Origin: G963717155 sp963717155
GTDB taxonomy: Bacteria > Actinomycetota > Thermoleophilia > Gaiellales > JALYLC01
Direction: 5' to 3'
Length of the DNA: 64,000 nucleotides
Assembly: GCA_963717155.1 (NCBI GenBank)
Contig: OY970326.1
Location: 3,410,001-3,474,000, forward strand
The translations under genes and the position numbers were made by a program. Every line of letters begins with the position of its first letter. The first letter of the stretch is position 1. Below, one piece after another: positions 53,783-62,025 of this stretch. Under the pieces are notes generated by a model, which saw only the letters and a list, made by a program, of their open reading frames with translations, made no database searches and was not told the origin of the DNA.

Positions 53783-56700
53783 TCACCACTCCCACTCTCC
53801 TACTAGGTAGAACGCGCCCCAGTCCCTGTACTGCGGATAGTCGGCTCGGGTGTCCAGCTGCGCGCCGCGGAAGGCGTCGAGACACGACTCCTCCGCCCGT
53901 AGACGCTCGTACAGCGCGGTGAAGAAGCGCCGCGACGCTCCGTCCTCCACCTCCCAGAGGGTTCCGATCAGCGTCGACGCGCCTGCGAGCAGCAGCGCGG
54001 CGGGCAGGCCACGCGGATTGTCCGAGCCGTCGACGCGGCCGAGCGCGGTCTCGCACGCGCTGAGGGTCACCAGGTCGAGCCCGCGCAGTTCGAGCGCGAG
54101 AAGCTCGTGCGCGCGCAGACGCCCGTCCGAGTCGCCGTCCGGTGTCAGATACAGGCACTGGAACGCCGGCGCCGCGGCGTCGTGGCGGCCGTGCGTCGCG
54201 AGGTGCACGAAGCGAGACCCCTCGAGGGCGTCAGCCGCGCGCGCCTCGGTTGCCTCCTGCTCCGGAACGGATGAGGAGCCGTACGTCCTCGCGACCGCCG
54301 CCGCCTCCTCGACGGCGCCACCCAGCGGCGTGAGCCCGTGTGGATTGGCCGCCTCGAAGCCGAGCCCGATCGCCGTCAGCTCGGCGGCGCGGTGCCGACG
54401 GGCCGCGGGCTGTCCGCGTCGCGAGACGAACAGGTGCAGGTTCGGCAGGTAGGTCACGATCCAGTCGTCGGCGAGGGTGGCGCCACCGGTCCCCGTCAGG
54501 TGCAGCGGGTGGTAGTGCAGCGGCCGATGCGGGACGACACAGAGGTGATCGATGCCATCGTCGCGCAGACCGTCGAGGATCGCTCCGTCTGCGAGGAACG
54601 CGTGGAAATCGGCCTCGAGCGCCACCGCTCCCTCCCGGCAGACGTCGCGGGGCCCCGCGTTTGCCTGCACCAGGCGTCGCGTCGCCGCGATGCGGTGCGC
54701 GGGAGATTGGCCGAGCTCGGGGACGGCGTCGGGCAGCAGGTGGCTACGGACGTGTCGGCGCGTGACTACGAGCACCTTCCCCGCCGTCGATCCATCCGGC
54801 GCGCGCGTGCCGAGGAAAAATGACACGAGCGCCGTGCGATCGTCGAGCGCGGCCTGGATGTCCTCCAGACGAAGCCACAGCGCATCGGCCGCGTCGGCAC
54901 CCTCGAGCAGCGCGTTCCACAGGTGTGCGTCGTAGCGACGGCACAGCCACGACAGGCGCTCCGGCGGAGTCTGCGGGGGCGCGTCGTCGGGGCTGAAGCG
55001 CTCGCTCTCGGTGTAGTCGGTCAGCAGGACGTCGTCGTCGACGGGCGCCCACGCCGAGCGCTCGCCGACGACCTCTGCCTCGGTCTCGGCGATCGCCTCG
55101 AGCAGATCGCGACCGACGGCGTCCTCCTCCCGACGGTACCGCGAGCCGCTGTACAGAGCGGTCGAGAAGCGAAGCCCCTTGGCCATCTGCATGGCGAGCA
55201 GCTCCTCGGCCGAGCCCATGCCGCCACGGGTGTCGCCCAGGACGTTCTCCGCGGCACGGCGAATATGCGCGGCTGCGGCACGGCCGATGACGCGCTCGGC
55301 CTGCAGCGCGCTCGGCCCGATGCCCGCGACTGCCGCGACGGCCTGGGAGGCATCAGGCGCCGGCTGCTCGCTGAGGTCGACGATGCGGGCCAGGCAGTCC
55401 TGAGCGGCGCCGGGCATGCCGATCTCGAGGAACGCGGCGAGGGCCTGTGCGTAGCCGGCGATGCCAGCGCGCCAGTCGTGCCGCCGGAAGCCGTTGACGC
55501 CGGTGCCCATCAGCAGTGTGGCGTTCAGCCAGTCCAGCGCCGGAGCGTGCCGACCGGCCAGGAGCGGCGCCAGAGCGCGGGCCTGCTCGAACAGCTCGAG
55601 GGCCGCCTCCTCCTCGTCGTGCTCTGGCGACGCTGCGACAAGACCGACGACCCGACCGAAGACCCGCTCGATGTCCCAGCGGTCTGCGTTCGCGCGACGT
55701 TGGAGCTCGAGCACCGCGTCGAACAGCTCGCCGGGACCCGGTGCCGGAGGTTCGTCGCCGCCGAGCTCCGAGAGCATGGTGATCTCCGCGCGCAGGTGGG
55801 CGAGGCGCGTCTCCTCGCCAAGCGCATCCGACAGCGGCCGCGCCTCCGCGAGCAGGCGTAGCGCGTCGCGCGGGCGCTCCGCGCGCAGGAGCGCGCAGGC
55901 TTGCATCACCAGGTCGCGGGCACCCCTCTCCCCGAGGCCGCGGGCCCACTCGTCGAGCGAGCGCTCGAAGACACGCTCGACTCCGCCGGCGACCGGCCGA
56001 CCCAGGACGCGCAGCCCGTTGAGCGTCGTCAGACGCATCTGCGGGTCGGCGTCCCAGTCGAGCTCCTTCAGCGCCTGCTCGAGGACGACGGCGATCGCGT
56101 CGTCGTCCATGGGATCCCCGAGCAGCTTCCGCCACACCATCGCCTCGCCTTGCGCCTTGAGCGACCGGGCGCGGGGATCGCCGGTGCGCAGCTCCGCCGC
56201 CTGGCGCAGGTAGTCCTCGGCGAGCCGAAGCGCCTCGAGCGGCACCGGGAGTGCGAGCTCGGCGGGATCGATCGACGCGATGGCGTCGCCGAGCGCCGCC
56301 GCGAGGTTCGCCCGCGCCACGGGCTCGGAGTCCGCGTAGGCCTCGCTCGATCGGCCGGCGATGAAGGGATCGAGGTTGAGCGTCCCGAGTCGATGCAGGA
56401 TCGTTCCGAGCATCTTGCGGTCGCCGGCCGCCCGGGCGCGTGCCTCGAGCTCCCGCCCGAGCGCAAGCGCACGCCGGTAGACGCGCCCGTCGGGGACGTC
56501 CCCGAGGTCGACGCGCGCGACCTCGACGTACATCGCGATCCCGGCGGCCGCCATCGCCTCGGCGGCGGCGTCGCCTCCCCCATTCCGCCTGGCGGCCTCC
56601 GTCGCTGCGACGACCAGGTCCGCGAGCAGTACCACACCGCGGTGGCCCGGACCGCGAGCCCACTCCTCCGCGAGGTCGGCCAGGGCGTCTACGTATGCCT

Positions 56701-56923
56701 GGCTCAGTGCGCGGACGACGTCCGGCTCGGTGACGCGGCGACGGGCATCCGCGAGCGGCAGCCGACCCGCAACGACGAGCCGCACGGTCTGCTCGATCGG
56801 TCCCTCGCCGAGTGGCTGACGGGCCGGCTCATCACCCGTGGCGACGGTCCCGCCAGGAGACTCTGGCGCCTGCTCGCCTCCGGCGTCACGTGAGCGGGAC
56901 AGCCTACGGAACCGCGACGGCAT
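53783..56923 (-). CDS. CHAT-domain protease with a helical repeat N-terminus
   Basis: Cytoplasmic protein of 1046 residues. The C-terminal CHAT domain (about 770-1046) carries the catalytic pair His911 in FVHLATHGRHD and Cys957 in LVTLSACETALG, plus GLPAALLLAGASTLIGTLWE; it is a caspase-like cysteine peptidase. Before it are some 700 residues of helices in TPR-like style (LEARARAAGDRKMLGTILHR, RLAEDYLRQAAELRTG, RDALRLLAEARPLSDALG). CHAT proteins with TPR-type arms often act as regulated proteases in conflict or cell-death systems, for example the TPR-CHAT partner of type III-E CRISPR. No CRISPR or Cas gene is near. Two unknown proteins follow in the same operon. Confidence 0.87.
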   Translation of the reverse strand: MPSRFRRLSRSRDAGGEQAPESPGGTVATGDEPARQPLGEGPIEQTVRLVVAGRLPLADARRRVTEPDVVRALSQAYVDALADLAEEWARGPGHRGVVLLADLVVAATEAARRNGGGDAAAEAMAAAGIAMYVEVARVDLGDVPDGRVYRRALALGRELEARARAAGDRKMLGTILHRLGTLNLDPFIAGRSSEAYADSEPVARANLAAALGDAIASIDPAELALPVPLEALRLAEDYLRQAAELRTGDPRARSLKAQGEAMVWRKLLGDPMDDDAIAVVLEQALKELDWDADPQMRLTTLNGLRVLGRPVAGGVERVFERSLDEWARGLGERGARDLVMQACALLRAERPRDALRLLAEARPLSDALGEETRLAHLRAEITMLSELGGDEPPAPGPGELFDAVLELQRRANADRWDIERVFGRVVGLVAASPEHDEEEAALELFEQARALAPLLAGRHAPALDWLNATLLMGTGVNGFRRHDWRAGIAGYAQALAAFLEIGMPGAAQDCLARIVDLSEQPAPDASQAVAAVAGIGPSALQAERVIGRAAAAHIRRAAENVLGDTRGGMGSAEELLAMQMAKGLRFSTALYSGSRYRREEDAVGRDLLEAIAETEAEVVGERSAWAPVDDDVLLTDYTESERFSPDDAPPQTPPERLSWLCRRYDAHLWNALLEGADAADALWLRLEDIQAALDDRTALVSFFLGTRAPDGSTAGKVLVVTRRHVRSHLLPDAVPELGQSPAHRIAATRRLVQANAGPRDVCREGAVALEADFHAFLADGAILDGLRDDGIDHLCVVPHRPLHYHPLHLTGTGGATLADDWIVTYLPNLHLFVSRRGQPAARRHRAAELTAIGLGFEAANPHGLTPLGGAVEEAAAVARTYGSSSVPEQEATEARAADALEGSRFVHLATHGRHDAAAPAFQCLYLTPDGDSDGRLRAHELLALELRGLDLVTLSACETALGRVDGSDNPRGLPAALLLAGASTLIGTLWEVEDGASRRFFTALYERLRAEESCLDAFRGAQLDTRADYPQYRDWGAFYLVGEWEW

Positions 56924-57030
56924 GGCCTAGCGGCGGTCCATGGCCATGCGTTCAAGCCTAGGGGCGCGGAACGAGGCGCGCAAGAGCGCCGACCCTTCCG
57001 ATCTGATGAGATGGCGGTATGCGCCCTCGA

Positions 57031-57791
57031 CTGAACCGTACCGCGCAAGCTGCGACCCGGCGAGCGCGTCGCGGTGCTCTCGCCGTCGTACGCCGCACCG
57101 GGAGCCTTCCCTGCCGTCCACGAGCTCGCGATGCGACGTCTGGTCGACGGCTGGCGGGCCACATCCCGACTCCGTCACCTCGCTACGCGCGGCCCTGTTC
57201 TCGGAGAACGACCTCCAGCTCGCACCGGCTGCCAGCTTCGGAGAGGACGAGGCCAACTGGGAGCGGCCCGACACGCTCGCCGAGGAAGGACGCAGCAGTC
57301 CCGGCGAGGGCTGGACGTGGCATCAGCCCGAGCGCGTCATCTCCGGGCCGAGCTGGGGCGGCAACCTCGAGATACTCCACTGGAACCTGGCAGTGGGAAG
57401 GTGGATTCGCCCGTCGGAGGACTACTCGGGATGTGTCCTTCTGCTCGAGACCTCGGAGGAGATGCCGGCTTCCGAGGAGGTCTTCCGGATGATGCGCAAC
57501 ATGGGGGAGCGAGGCCTACTCGCCCAGTTCTCCGCCGTGCTCTTCGGGCGTGCCAAGGCCGCGCACCTCGGGGTGCCGGCCGAAGCCGGCGAGCGCGCTC
57601 GATTCCGTGCCGAACAGCGGGCGGCGGTGCTGCGGGCCTTCGCGGCGTACAACCCTGAGGCCATGGTGGTCTTCGACGTCGACCTTGGCCACACCGATCC
57701 CCAGTGGGTCGTCCCCTATGGAGGCGCCATCACCGTCGACGGGCCCGCTCGCACCATCACCGCCCACTACCGGTCCGGCCCCGTCGACTGA
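57031..57791 (+). pseudogene. LD-carboxypeptidase (peptidase S66 / MccF-like) remnant
   Basis: Two parts in different frames. From about 57031: KLRPGERVAVLSPSYAAPGA and FPAVHELAMRRLV, the usual N-terminus. From about 57165 in another frame: TSLRAALFSENDLQLAPAAS, then GPSWGGNLEILHWNLAVGRW, ASEEVFRMMRNMG and MVVFDVDLGHTDPQWVVPYG, the usual C-terminal half. About 110-120 residues that should join them are absent, including the GYSD-type segment with the nucleophile Ser; the Glu (GGNLE) and His (LGHTDP) of the triad remain. So this is an internal deletion with a frame change, a true pseudogene and not a single-base error. Confidence 0.75.
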
Positions 57792-57815
57792 CCTTGCCGT
57801 CGGGGATGGAAACTG

Positions 57816-58238
57816 TCACCTTCGTCGTGCCTTCTGGCCAGATGTGTTGAAGGCGACCGCGGCGTGGATGAGCGCCTGAAACGCGTCGGCGTCGAGCTCT
57901 TCCCCCTCGTGAATGTCAATCGCGCGCCTCGCGTTCCCCTCGAGGCTCGAGTTGAAGAGCCTGGCCGCATCGTCCAACGACGCCCCCGCGAAGAATGTCA
58001 ACTTCACGGTCGACTTGTAAGACTCGCCAGTGCAGATGATGCCGTCGTGTGACCAGACGGGAGTACCCGGGTTAGTTGCCTTGGCCCATTTCCACTCCTC
58101 CACGACATCCGGGTCCGCCTCTTTGATGAGCTTGCGAATCCGGCTCAACGTGTCTCCGCGCCAGTCCGCAAGCTCCGCGATTCTGTTGTCAATCAACTCA
58201 GATGGCGACCGACCCTCGGCCGAACCCGACGTGTTCAT
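57816..58238 (-). CDS. DUF1801 (YdhG-like) domain protein
   Basis: Small cytoplasmic protein of 140 residues from the ATG at 58238 (GAGGG ribosome site about 7 bases upstream). Family marks: LIDNRIAELADWRGDTLSRI (helix), IKEADPDVVEEWKW, NPGTPVWSHDGIICTGESYK, TVKLTFFAGASLDDAARLFN, SSLEGNARRAIDIHEGEEL. This family has a known fold but no proved function; it is sometimes linked to iron or metal handling. It converges on the S66 remnant. Confidence 0.87.
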   Translation of the reverse strand: MNTSGSAEGRSPSELIDNRIAELADWRGDTLSRIRKLIKEADPDVVEEWKWAKATNPGTPVWSHDGIICTGESYKSTVKLTFFAGASLDDAARLFNSSLEGNARRAIDIHEGEELDADAFQALIHAAVAFNTSGQKARRR

Positions 58239-58273
58239 GTGACCCTCGCTGACCTGATCCTGGTTCCGCAGCG

Positions 58274-58663
58274 TCAGCCGGGCGGCATCTCGGCGTACTG
58301 CGGCGCGTCGTCGCCGATCTCGTGCCAGCTCGCCTTGTACGCGACCTGCTGGTGGAAGCTCGGGCGAAGGTCGAGGTCGGGCATCAGACCCGCTGCCACG
58401 AAGTAGACGGCGCCGAGGTCGTCGTAGAGACTGGATCCACAGTTGCTGCAGAAGTTCCTGGGGGCCAGCTCGCTCTCGTAGCGCTTCACCAGATCCTCGC
58501 CCGCGGTGACCGTGAAGTTCTCCTTTGCCACCACCACGCCCGCCAGGCTGGACCCCGTCCAACGCTGACAGCGGGAGCAATGGCAGTAGGCCAGTGCCTG
58601 CGGATCACGCACCTCGTACTCGACACCGCCGCAGAGGCAAGACCCGTTGAGCGTCTCAGACAT
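58274..58663 (-). CDS. GFA-domain (glutathione-dependent formaldehyde-activating-like) zinc protein
   Basis: Small protein of 129 residues. I start it at the ATG at 58663, directly behind a strong GGGAGGAG site, though the frame allows an ATG at 58702. The zinc ligands are in GSCLCGGVEYEV, AYCHCSRCQRWTGSS and RNFCSNCGSSLYDD, the full cysteine set of the GFA/CENP-V fold. Members are called formaldehyde-activating but few have been tested, and this lineage does not use glutathione as a rule, so the name is only structural. Confidence 0.9.
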   Translation of the reverse strand: MSETLNGSCLCGGVEYEVRDPQALAYCHCSRCQRWTGSSLAGVVVAKENFTVTAGEDLVKRYESELAPRNFCSNCGSSLYDDLGAVYFVAAGLMPDLDLRPSFHQQVAYKASWHEIGDDAPQYAEMPPG

Positions 58664-58726
58664 CGCGACTCCTCCCGAGTTGGCCAGATCGTTGCGGTTC
58701 AACCGTACCAGACCCGGCGCCGCCGC

Positions 58727-59077
58727 TCAGGCGCGCGTGTTGTCGAGGTGCTGCAGGAGCTCATGAGCGGCGAGCTCGATCTCCTTGTGTCGCCACTCGG
58801 CGGCTCGGTATTGACACGCGATGAGGCCCATCCGATGGACGCGCCGCAGGTCCCCGTACACGAATGCGTATCGAGCCTTGGTGTCGTCGTTCGCGCCGCT
58901 CGTGAGTCCCAGATGCCATGCGCCGTACTCGTCCCACGTGTGCGACTCGAGAAACGCGTTCTCGTCATCGGCAGTCGGCTGAACGTCGCCCCAGACGCTT
59001 TCGAGCACGTACTGGTGTGCGTCGATGAGCCGTGTCGCGTGTGCGACGGCGTGAGCGTTGAGTGCATACGAGGCCAT
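58727..59077 (-). CDS. Conserved-looking hypothetical protein, 116 residues
   Basis: I do not recognise this gene. It is soluble and His-rich (AHAVAHATRLIDAHQYVLES, FLESHTWDEYGAWHLGL, GDLRRVHRMGLIACQYR, EWRHKEIELAAHELLQHLD). The spacing suggests a helical protein with no signal. Its codon and amino-acid make-up is like its neighbours', so it is probably real. It follows the GFA gene on the same strand but with a 63-base gap. Confidence 0.7.
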   Translation of the reverse strand: MASYALNAHAVAHATRLIDAHQYVLESVWGDVQPTADDENAFLESHTWDEYGAWHLGLTSGANDDTKARYAFVYGDLRRVHRMGLIACQYRAAEWRHKEIELAAHELLQHLDNTRA

Positions 59078-59215
59078 CCGTCCATTCTGGCTGAACCGTG
59101 GCCACCCCTCAAGCGCGCCGCGATGCGCCTCTCCGCGGTGAGCGCTCCCCTTGGCGGTTGCCTACTCGTATCGTGCAGACTCCGACCGACGCGCCGCCAC
59201 CCGAGGAGAACGCCT

Positions 59216-59752
59216 GTGAGCCGAAACGCGATCATCTTCCACGGAACCGGCGGCGACCCGCGGAACTGCTGGTATCCGTGGCTCGGATCGCGGCTGGAAG
59301 CGCGTGGGTATGACGTTGAGATCCCTCACTACGCCGGGCTCAACCGCGACCCGATCGACGTGTTCCTGCCGACCGTGCTCGCGAACCACACGTTGAGCGA
59401 GAACACCGTGCTCGTCGGGCACTCAGGTGGTGCCGCGCTGCTCCTCGGCATCCTGGAGCACGCCGACACGCGGGTCGCGCAGGCGATTCTCGTCGCGGGC
59501 TACGCGACTCCCCCGAACACCTCCGACGAGCCTGTCCTCCAGGAGAGCTACGACTGGCAGGCCATCAAGGCGAACGTCGGCGCGCTGTGCTTCATCAACT
59601 CGGTCCGCGACCCGTACGGGTGCGACGCCGCGCAGGGCCGATACATGTTCGACCGCCTCGGCGGTACCCAGATCATCCGCGACGAGGGGCACTTCGGCGA
59701 CATCGACGACCCCTACCCTGCCTTCGAGCTGCTCGACCGGCTCATCGACTGA
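59216..59752 (+). CDS. RBBP9/YdeN-like serine hydrolase (alpha/beta fold)
   Basis: Small alpha/beta hydrolase of 178 residues from a GTG with GAGGAG about 8 bases upstream. The nucleophile is Ser70 in TVLVGHSGGAALLL, the base His159 in DEGHFGD, and the likely acid Asp in FINSVRDPYG. The oxyanion loop is FHGTGGDPRNCWYPWL. RBBP9/YdeN proteins are compact esterases or aminopeptidase-like hydrolases of unknown natural substrate. It is divergent from the hypothetical gene at 58727. Confidence 0.87.
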   Translation: MSRNAIIFHGTGGDPRNCWYPWLGSRLEARGYDVEIPHYAGLNRDPIDVFLPTVLANHTLSENTVLVGHSGGAALLLGILEHADTRVAQAILVAGYATPPNTSDEPVLQESYDWQAIKANVGALCFINSVRDPYGCDAAQGRYMFDRLGGTQIIRDEGHFGDIDDPYPAFELLDRLID

Positions 59753-59821
59753 GATCTCGCCAGGGCTCTGCGGGCGGTTCCGCGCTCGTCATACGCTGCG
59801 GGCGACACGGAAGGAGACGGC

Positions 59822-60247
59822 ATGGGCTTCGCGATCGACACGACAACGCCGTTCGGCGAGCGCGCGCAGCGGAGACTGCGCGAGGACAAGATGGCCTGGC
59901 TGACGACCACGAGCGCGGACGGCACGCCGCAGCCCGTGCCAGTGTGGTTTCTCTGGGACGGCGCCGACTCGTTCCTGATCTACTCGAGACCCGGCACTGC
60001 CAAGCTCCGCAACATCGCGGCGCGCCCGCGGGTCTCACTCAACCTGGATGGCAACGGCGAAGGCGGTGATGTCGTTGTCGTTCTGGGCACCGCCGCGGTC
60101 ACCGACGACCCGCCGGCCGATGCGCTGCCGAGCTACGTCGAGAAGTACGCCACGTTCATCGCCCGCAACGACTGGACGCCCGAGAGCTTCGCCGCGGACT
60201 ACTCCGTGCCGCTGCGTATCACCGCCACCCGGCTACGCGGCTTCTGA
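59822..60247 (+). CDS. PPOX-class (F420/FMN-binding) split-barrel protein
   Basis: Small split-beta-barrel flavin or F420 protein of 141 residues. The pattern RLREDKMAWLTTTSADGTPQ, PVPVWFLWDGADSFLIYSRP, AKLRNIAARPRVSLNLDGNG, VVVLGTAAVTDDP and the ending LRITATRLRGF is that of the Rv1155/TIGR03667 F420-dependent group. This hints at an F420-producing actinobacterium. It starts about 70 bases after the hydrolase stop on the same strand; whether they form an operon is not clear. Confidence 0.9.
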   Translation: MGFAIDTTTPFGERAQRRLREDKMAWLTTTSADGTPQPVPVWFLWDGADSFLIYSRPGTAKLRNIAARPRVSLNLDGNGEGGDVVVVLGTAAVTDDPPADALPSYVEKYATFIARNDWTPESFAADYSVPLRITATRLRGF

Positions 60248-60249
60248 CG

Positions 60250-60282
60250 GAGCGTCGTCCCGTAAGCCGCTCAGCGACGCTC
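60250..60282. terminator. Hairpin between convergent genes
   Basis: GAGCGTCG (60250-60257) can pair with CGACGCTC (60275-60282) around a 17-base loop. It overlaps the stop region of the opposite gene and follows the PPOX stop at 60247. No T-run is present, so this is a position-based suggestion. Confidence 0.4.
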
Positions 60283-61854
60283 GCGCATGGAGCTGGGCCA
60301 GATCCCCTGCTTGCCCGGTGAGAGGATTCCATTCGGATCCAGCGCGTCCTTGATGGTCTCGGTGAAGCGCCGGTACGCGTGGTCGTTGAACGAGTACTGG
60401 TCCGCCGCGAGATCCATGAAGTCGAGATGAGCGCGGTACTCGCCGTAGCCCTGCTTCGCAGCCTCCGTCACGAGCAACCGCGCGGTGTCGTACGCCCGTC
60501 GAGCCTGCGGCTCGTTCTTCGTGTCGAACAGGATCATGGTGACGTGCGCGAAGCTGCGCGCGCTGACGGCGAGATCAGCGGCGATGTAGTCGAGCCCGGC
60601 ACGCTCCTCGATCAGACCGCGCAGCAGGTTGCGTAGGCCGATCGCGTCCTCTCCTCGGAGTGGTGCGATCGGCGAGAACCCGATGTGCCCGCCCTCCTCG
60701 CCGCCGTACCACGCGGTCATCGTGTTCCAGCGCAGGTTGGGGACGCCGGCCTGGATCAGGTCGGCCGGATGCTCGAGCGTCCCAGCGGTCTCGGGGTCGT
60801 GCCTGGCACCCCAGACCTCTGCGCCCGGGATCTGCTCGAAGGCCCGCTTGATCTTGGCGAAGCGGTGCTCGACGACCGCATCGTCGCCCCACAGCGCCGA
60901 GCGGATGATCCAGCGGCCGATCTCGAGCTCGCGCGCGATCCGGTCGATCACGAGATCCGGGATCGGCCCCTCACCGTCGTACCACTGCGAGCGGCTCGAG
61001 AGCACGGAGCCGAGACAGAGCGTGTTGTACACGGACGGCACGCCCTCGATGGTGCGGTCGAGCAGGAGCGTGCGCAGCGTGTCGACGAGCGGGGCGAGAT
61101 CGTCGTCGTTCCACACCCGCACCCAGAACGGCATGTAGGCCTGCGGCTGTGGCATCAGCCACACGCCCATCCTGGTGACGATCCCGTAGTTGGACTGCAT
61201 GAAGAGCTGGTCCGGCGTCGGGCCGAGCCCGCGCTTGTAGACGTGCCACGCCTTGCTTCCCGGGAGCGCGCCCATGCCGGTGCGCAGCACATCGCCGTTC
61301 GCGAGGACCACCTCCATGCCGCACTGCGCCGCCATGTCCTGGCCGTACGGCAGGTAGGTCACGCCGTGATCGAGCGTGTTGCCGATCACGCTCCCCCAGC
61401 CGACGTCGGCGATCGAGAGCCACAGCCGGTGCCCGCCGGCCCGGATGGCGTCGTAGAGGTCGAACCAGCGAACCCCGGGCTCGACGACCGCGTACGCGGA
61501 CTCCTCGTCGATCTCGAGCACGCGGTTCATGTTGCGGAGGCTGACGATGACCGATCCGCGCACGCGTGGGGCCGGCCCGCCGTAGCCGTTGTTGCGGCCC
61601 TGACCATGCGTCCAGAGGGGCACCCGGTGCTCGTTCGCGACCCGCAGGACATCCTGGATCTCCTCGACCGTGGTCGGCATCACGACGGCGGAGGCGGTGT
61701 ACTCATCCCAGCTCGCGTGGGCGAACGGATCGCGGAACTCCGCGAGCTGCGCCTCCGAGGTCAGCACTGCAGCCGAGCCGAGCGCAGCGACGAACCCGTC
61801 GAGGGCGGCCGAGAGCGCCTTCGCCGATACCGTCGGCGGGAGCGCTGTGGTCAC
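60271..61854 (-). CDS. FAD-dependent oxidase of the vanillyl-alcohol oxidase / p-cresol methylhydroxylase type
   Basis: Flavoenzyme of 527 residues that would oxidise a 4-hydroxybenzyl-type or related alcohol. The FAD-binding N-terminal half has VMPTTVEEIQDVLRVANEHR, PLWTHGQGRNNGYGGP, VVEPGVRWFDLYDAI and SVIGNTLDHGVTYLPYGQD. The later cap domain (MLYNT-like; here SVYNTLCLGSVL) and C-terminal YRRFTETIKDALDPNGILSP complete the family. Length agrees with VAO (about 560) and PchF. The residue carrying covalent FAD cannot be assigned by eye. It stands alone between opposing neighbours. Confidence 0.87.
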   Translation of the reverse strand: MTTALPPTVSAKALSAALDGFVAALGSAAVLTSEAQLAEFRDPFAHASWDEYTASAVVMPTTVEEIQDVLRVANEHRVPLWTHGQGRNNGYGGPAPRVRGSVIVSLRNMNRVLEIDEESAYAVVEPGVRWFDLYDAIRAGGHRLWLSIADVGWGSVIGNTLDHGVTYLPYGQDMAAQCGMEVVLANGDVLRTGMGALPGSKAWHVYKRGLGPTPDQLFMQSNYGIVTRMGVWLMPQPQAYMPFWVRVWNDDDLAPLVDTLRTLLLDRTIEGVPSVYNTLCLGSVLSSRSQWYDGEGPIPDLVIDRIARELEIGRWIIRSALWGDDAVVEHRFAKIKRAFEQIPGAEVWGARHDPETAGTLEHPADLIQAGVPNLRWNTMTAWYGGEEGGHIGFSPIAPLRGEDAIGLRNLLRGLIEERAGLDYIAADLAVSARSFAHVTMILFDTKNEPQARRAYDTARLLVTEAAKQGYGEYRAHLDFMDLAADQYSFNDHAYRRFTETIKDALDPNGILSPGKQGIWPSSMRERR

Positions 61855-62025
61855 GATCTACCTCCAGGGCCGGAGTGGGGGCGCGGACGCGCGAGGAGCC
61901 GCGTGCGAAGCCACCCTAACCAGCGGCGGCCGTTCAGTCCATCCGGTGGCGACGAGCGGACCGACGAGGCCCGACAGCCGGGAGGTCGCTTGTCTTGGTC
62001 CGCCGGGGGTGCGACACTTCGCCCC

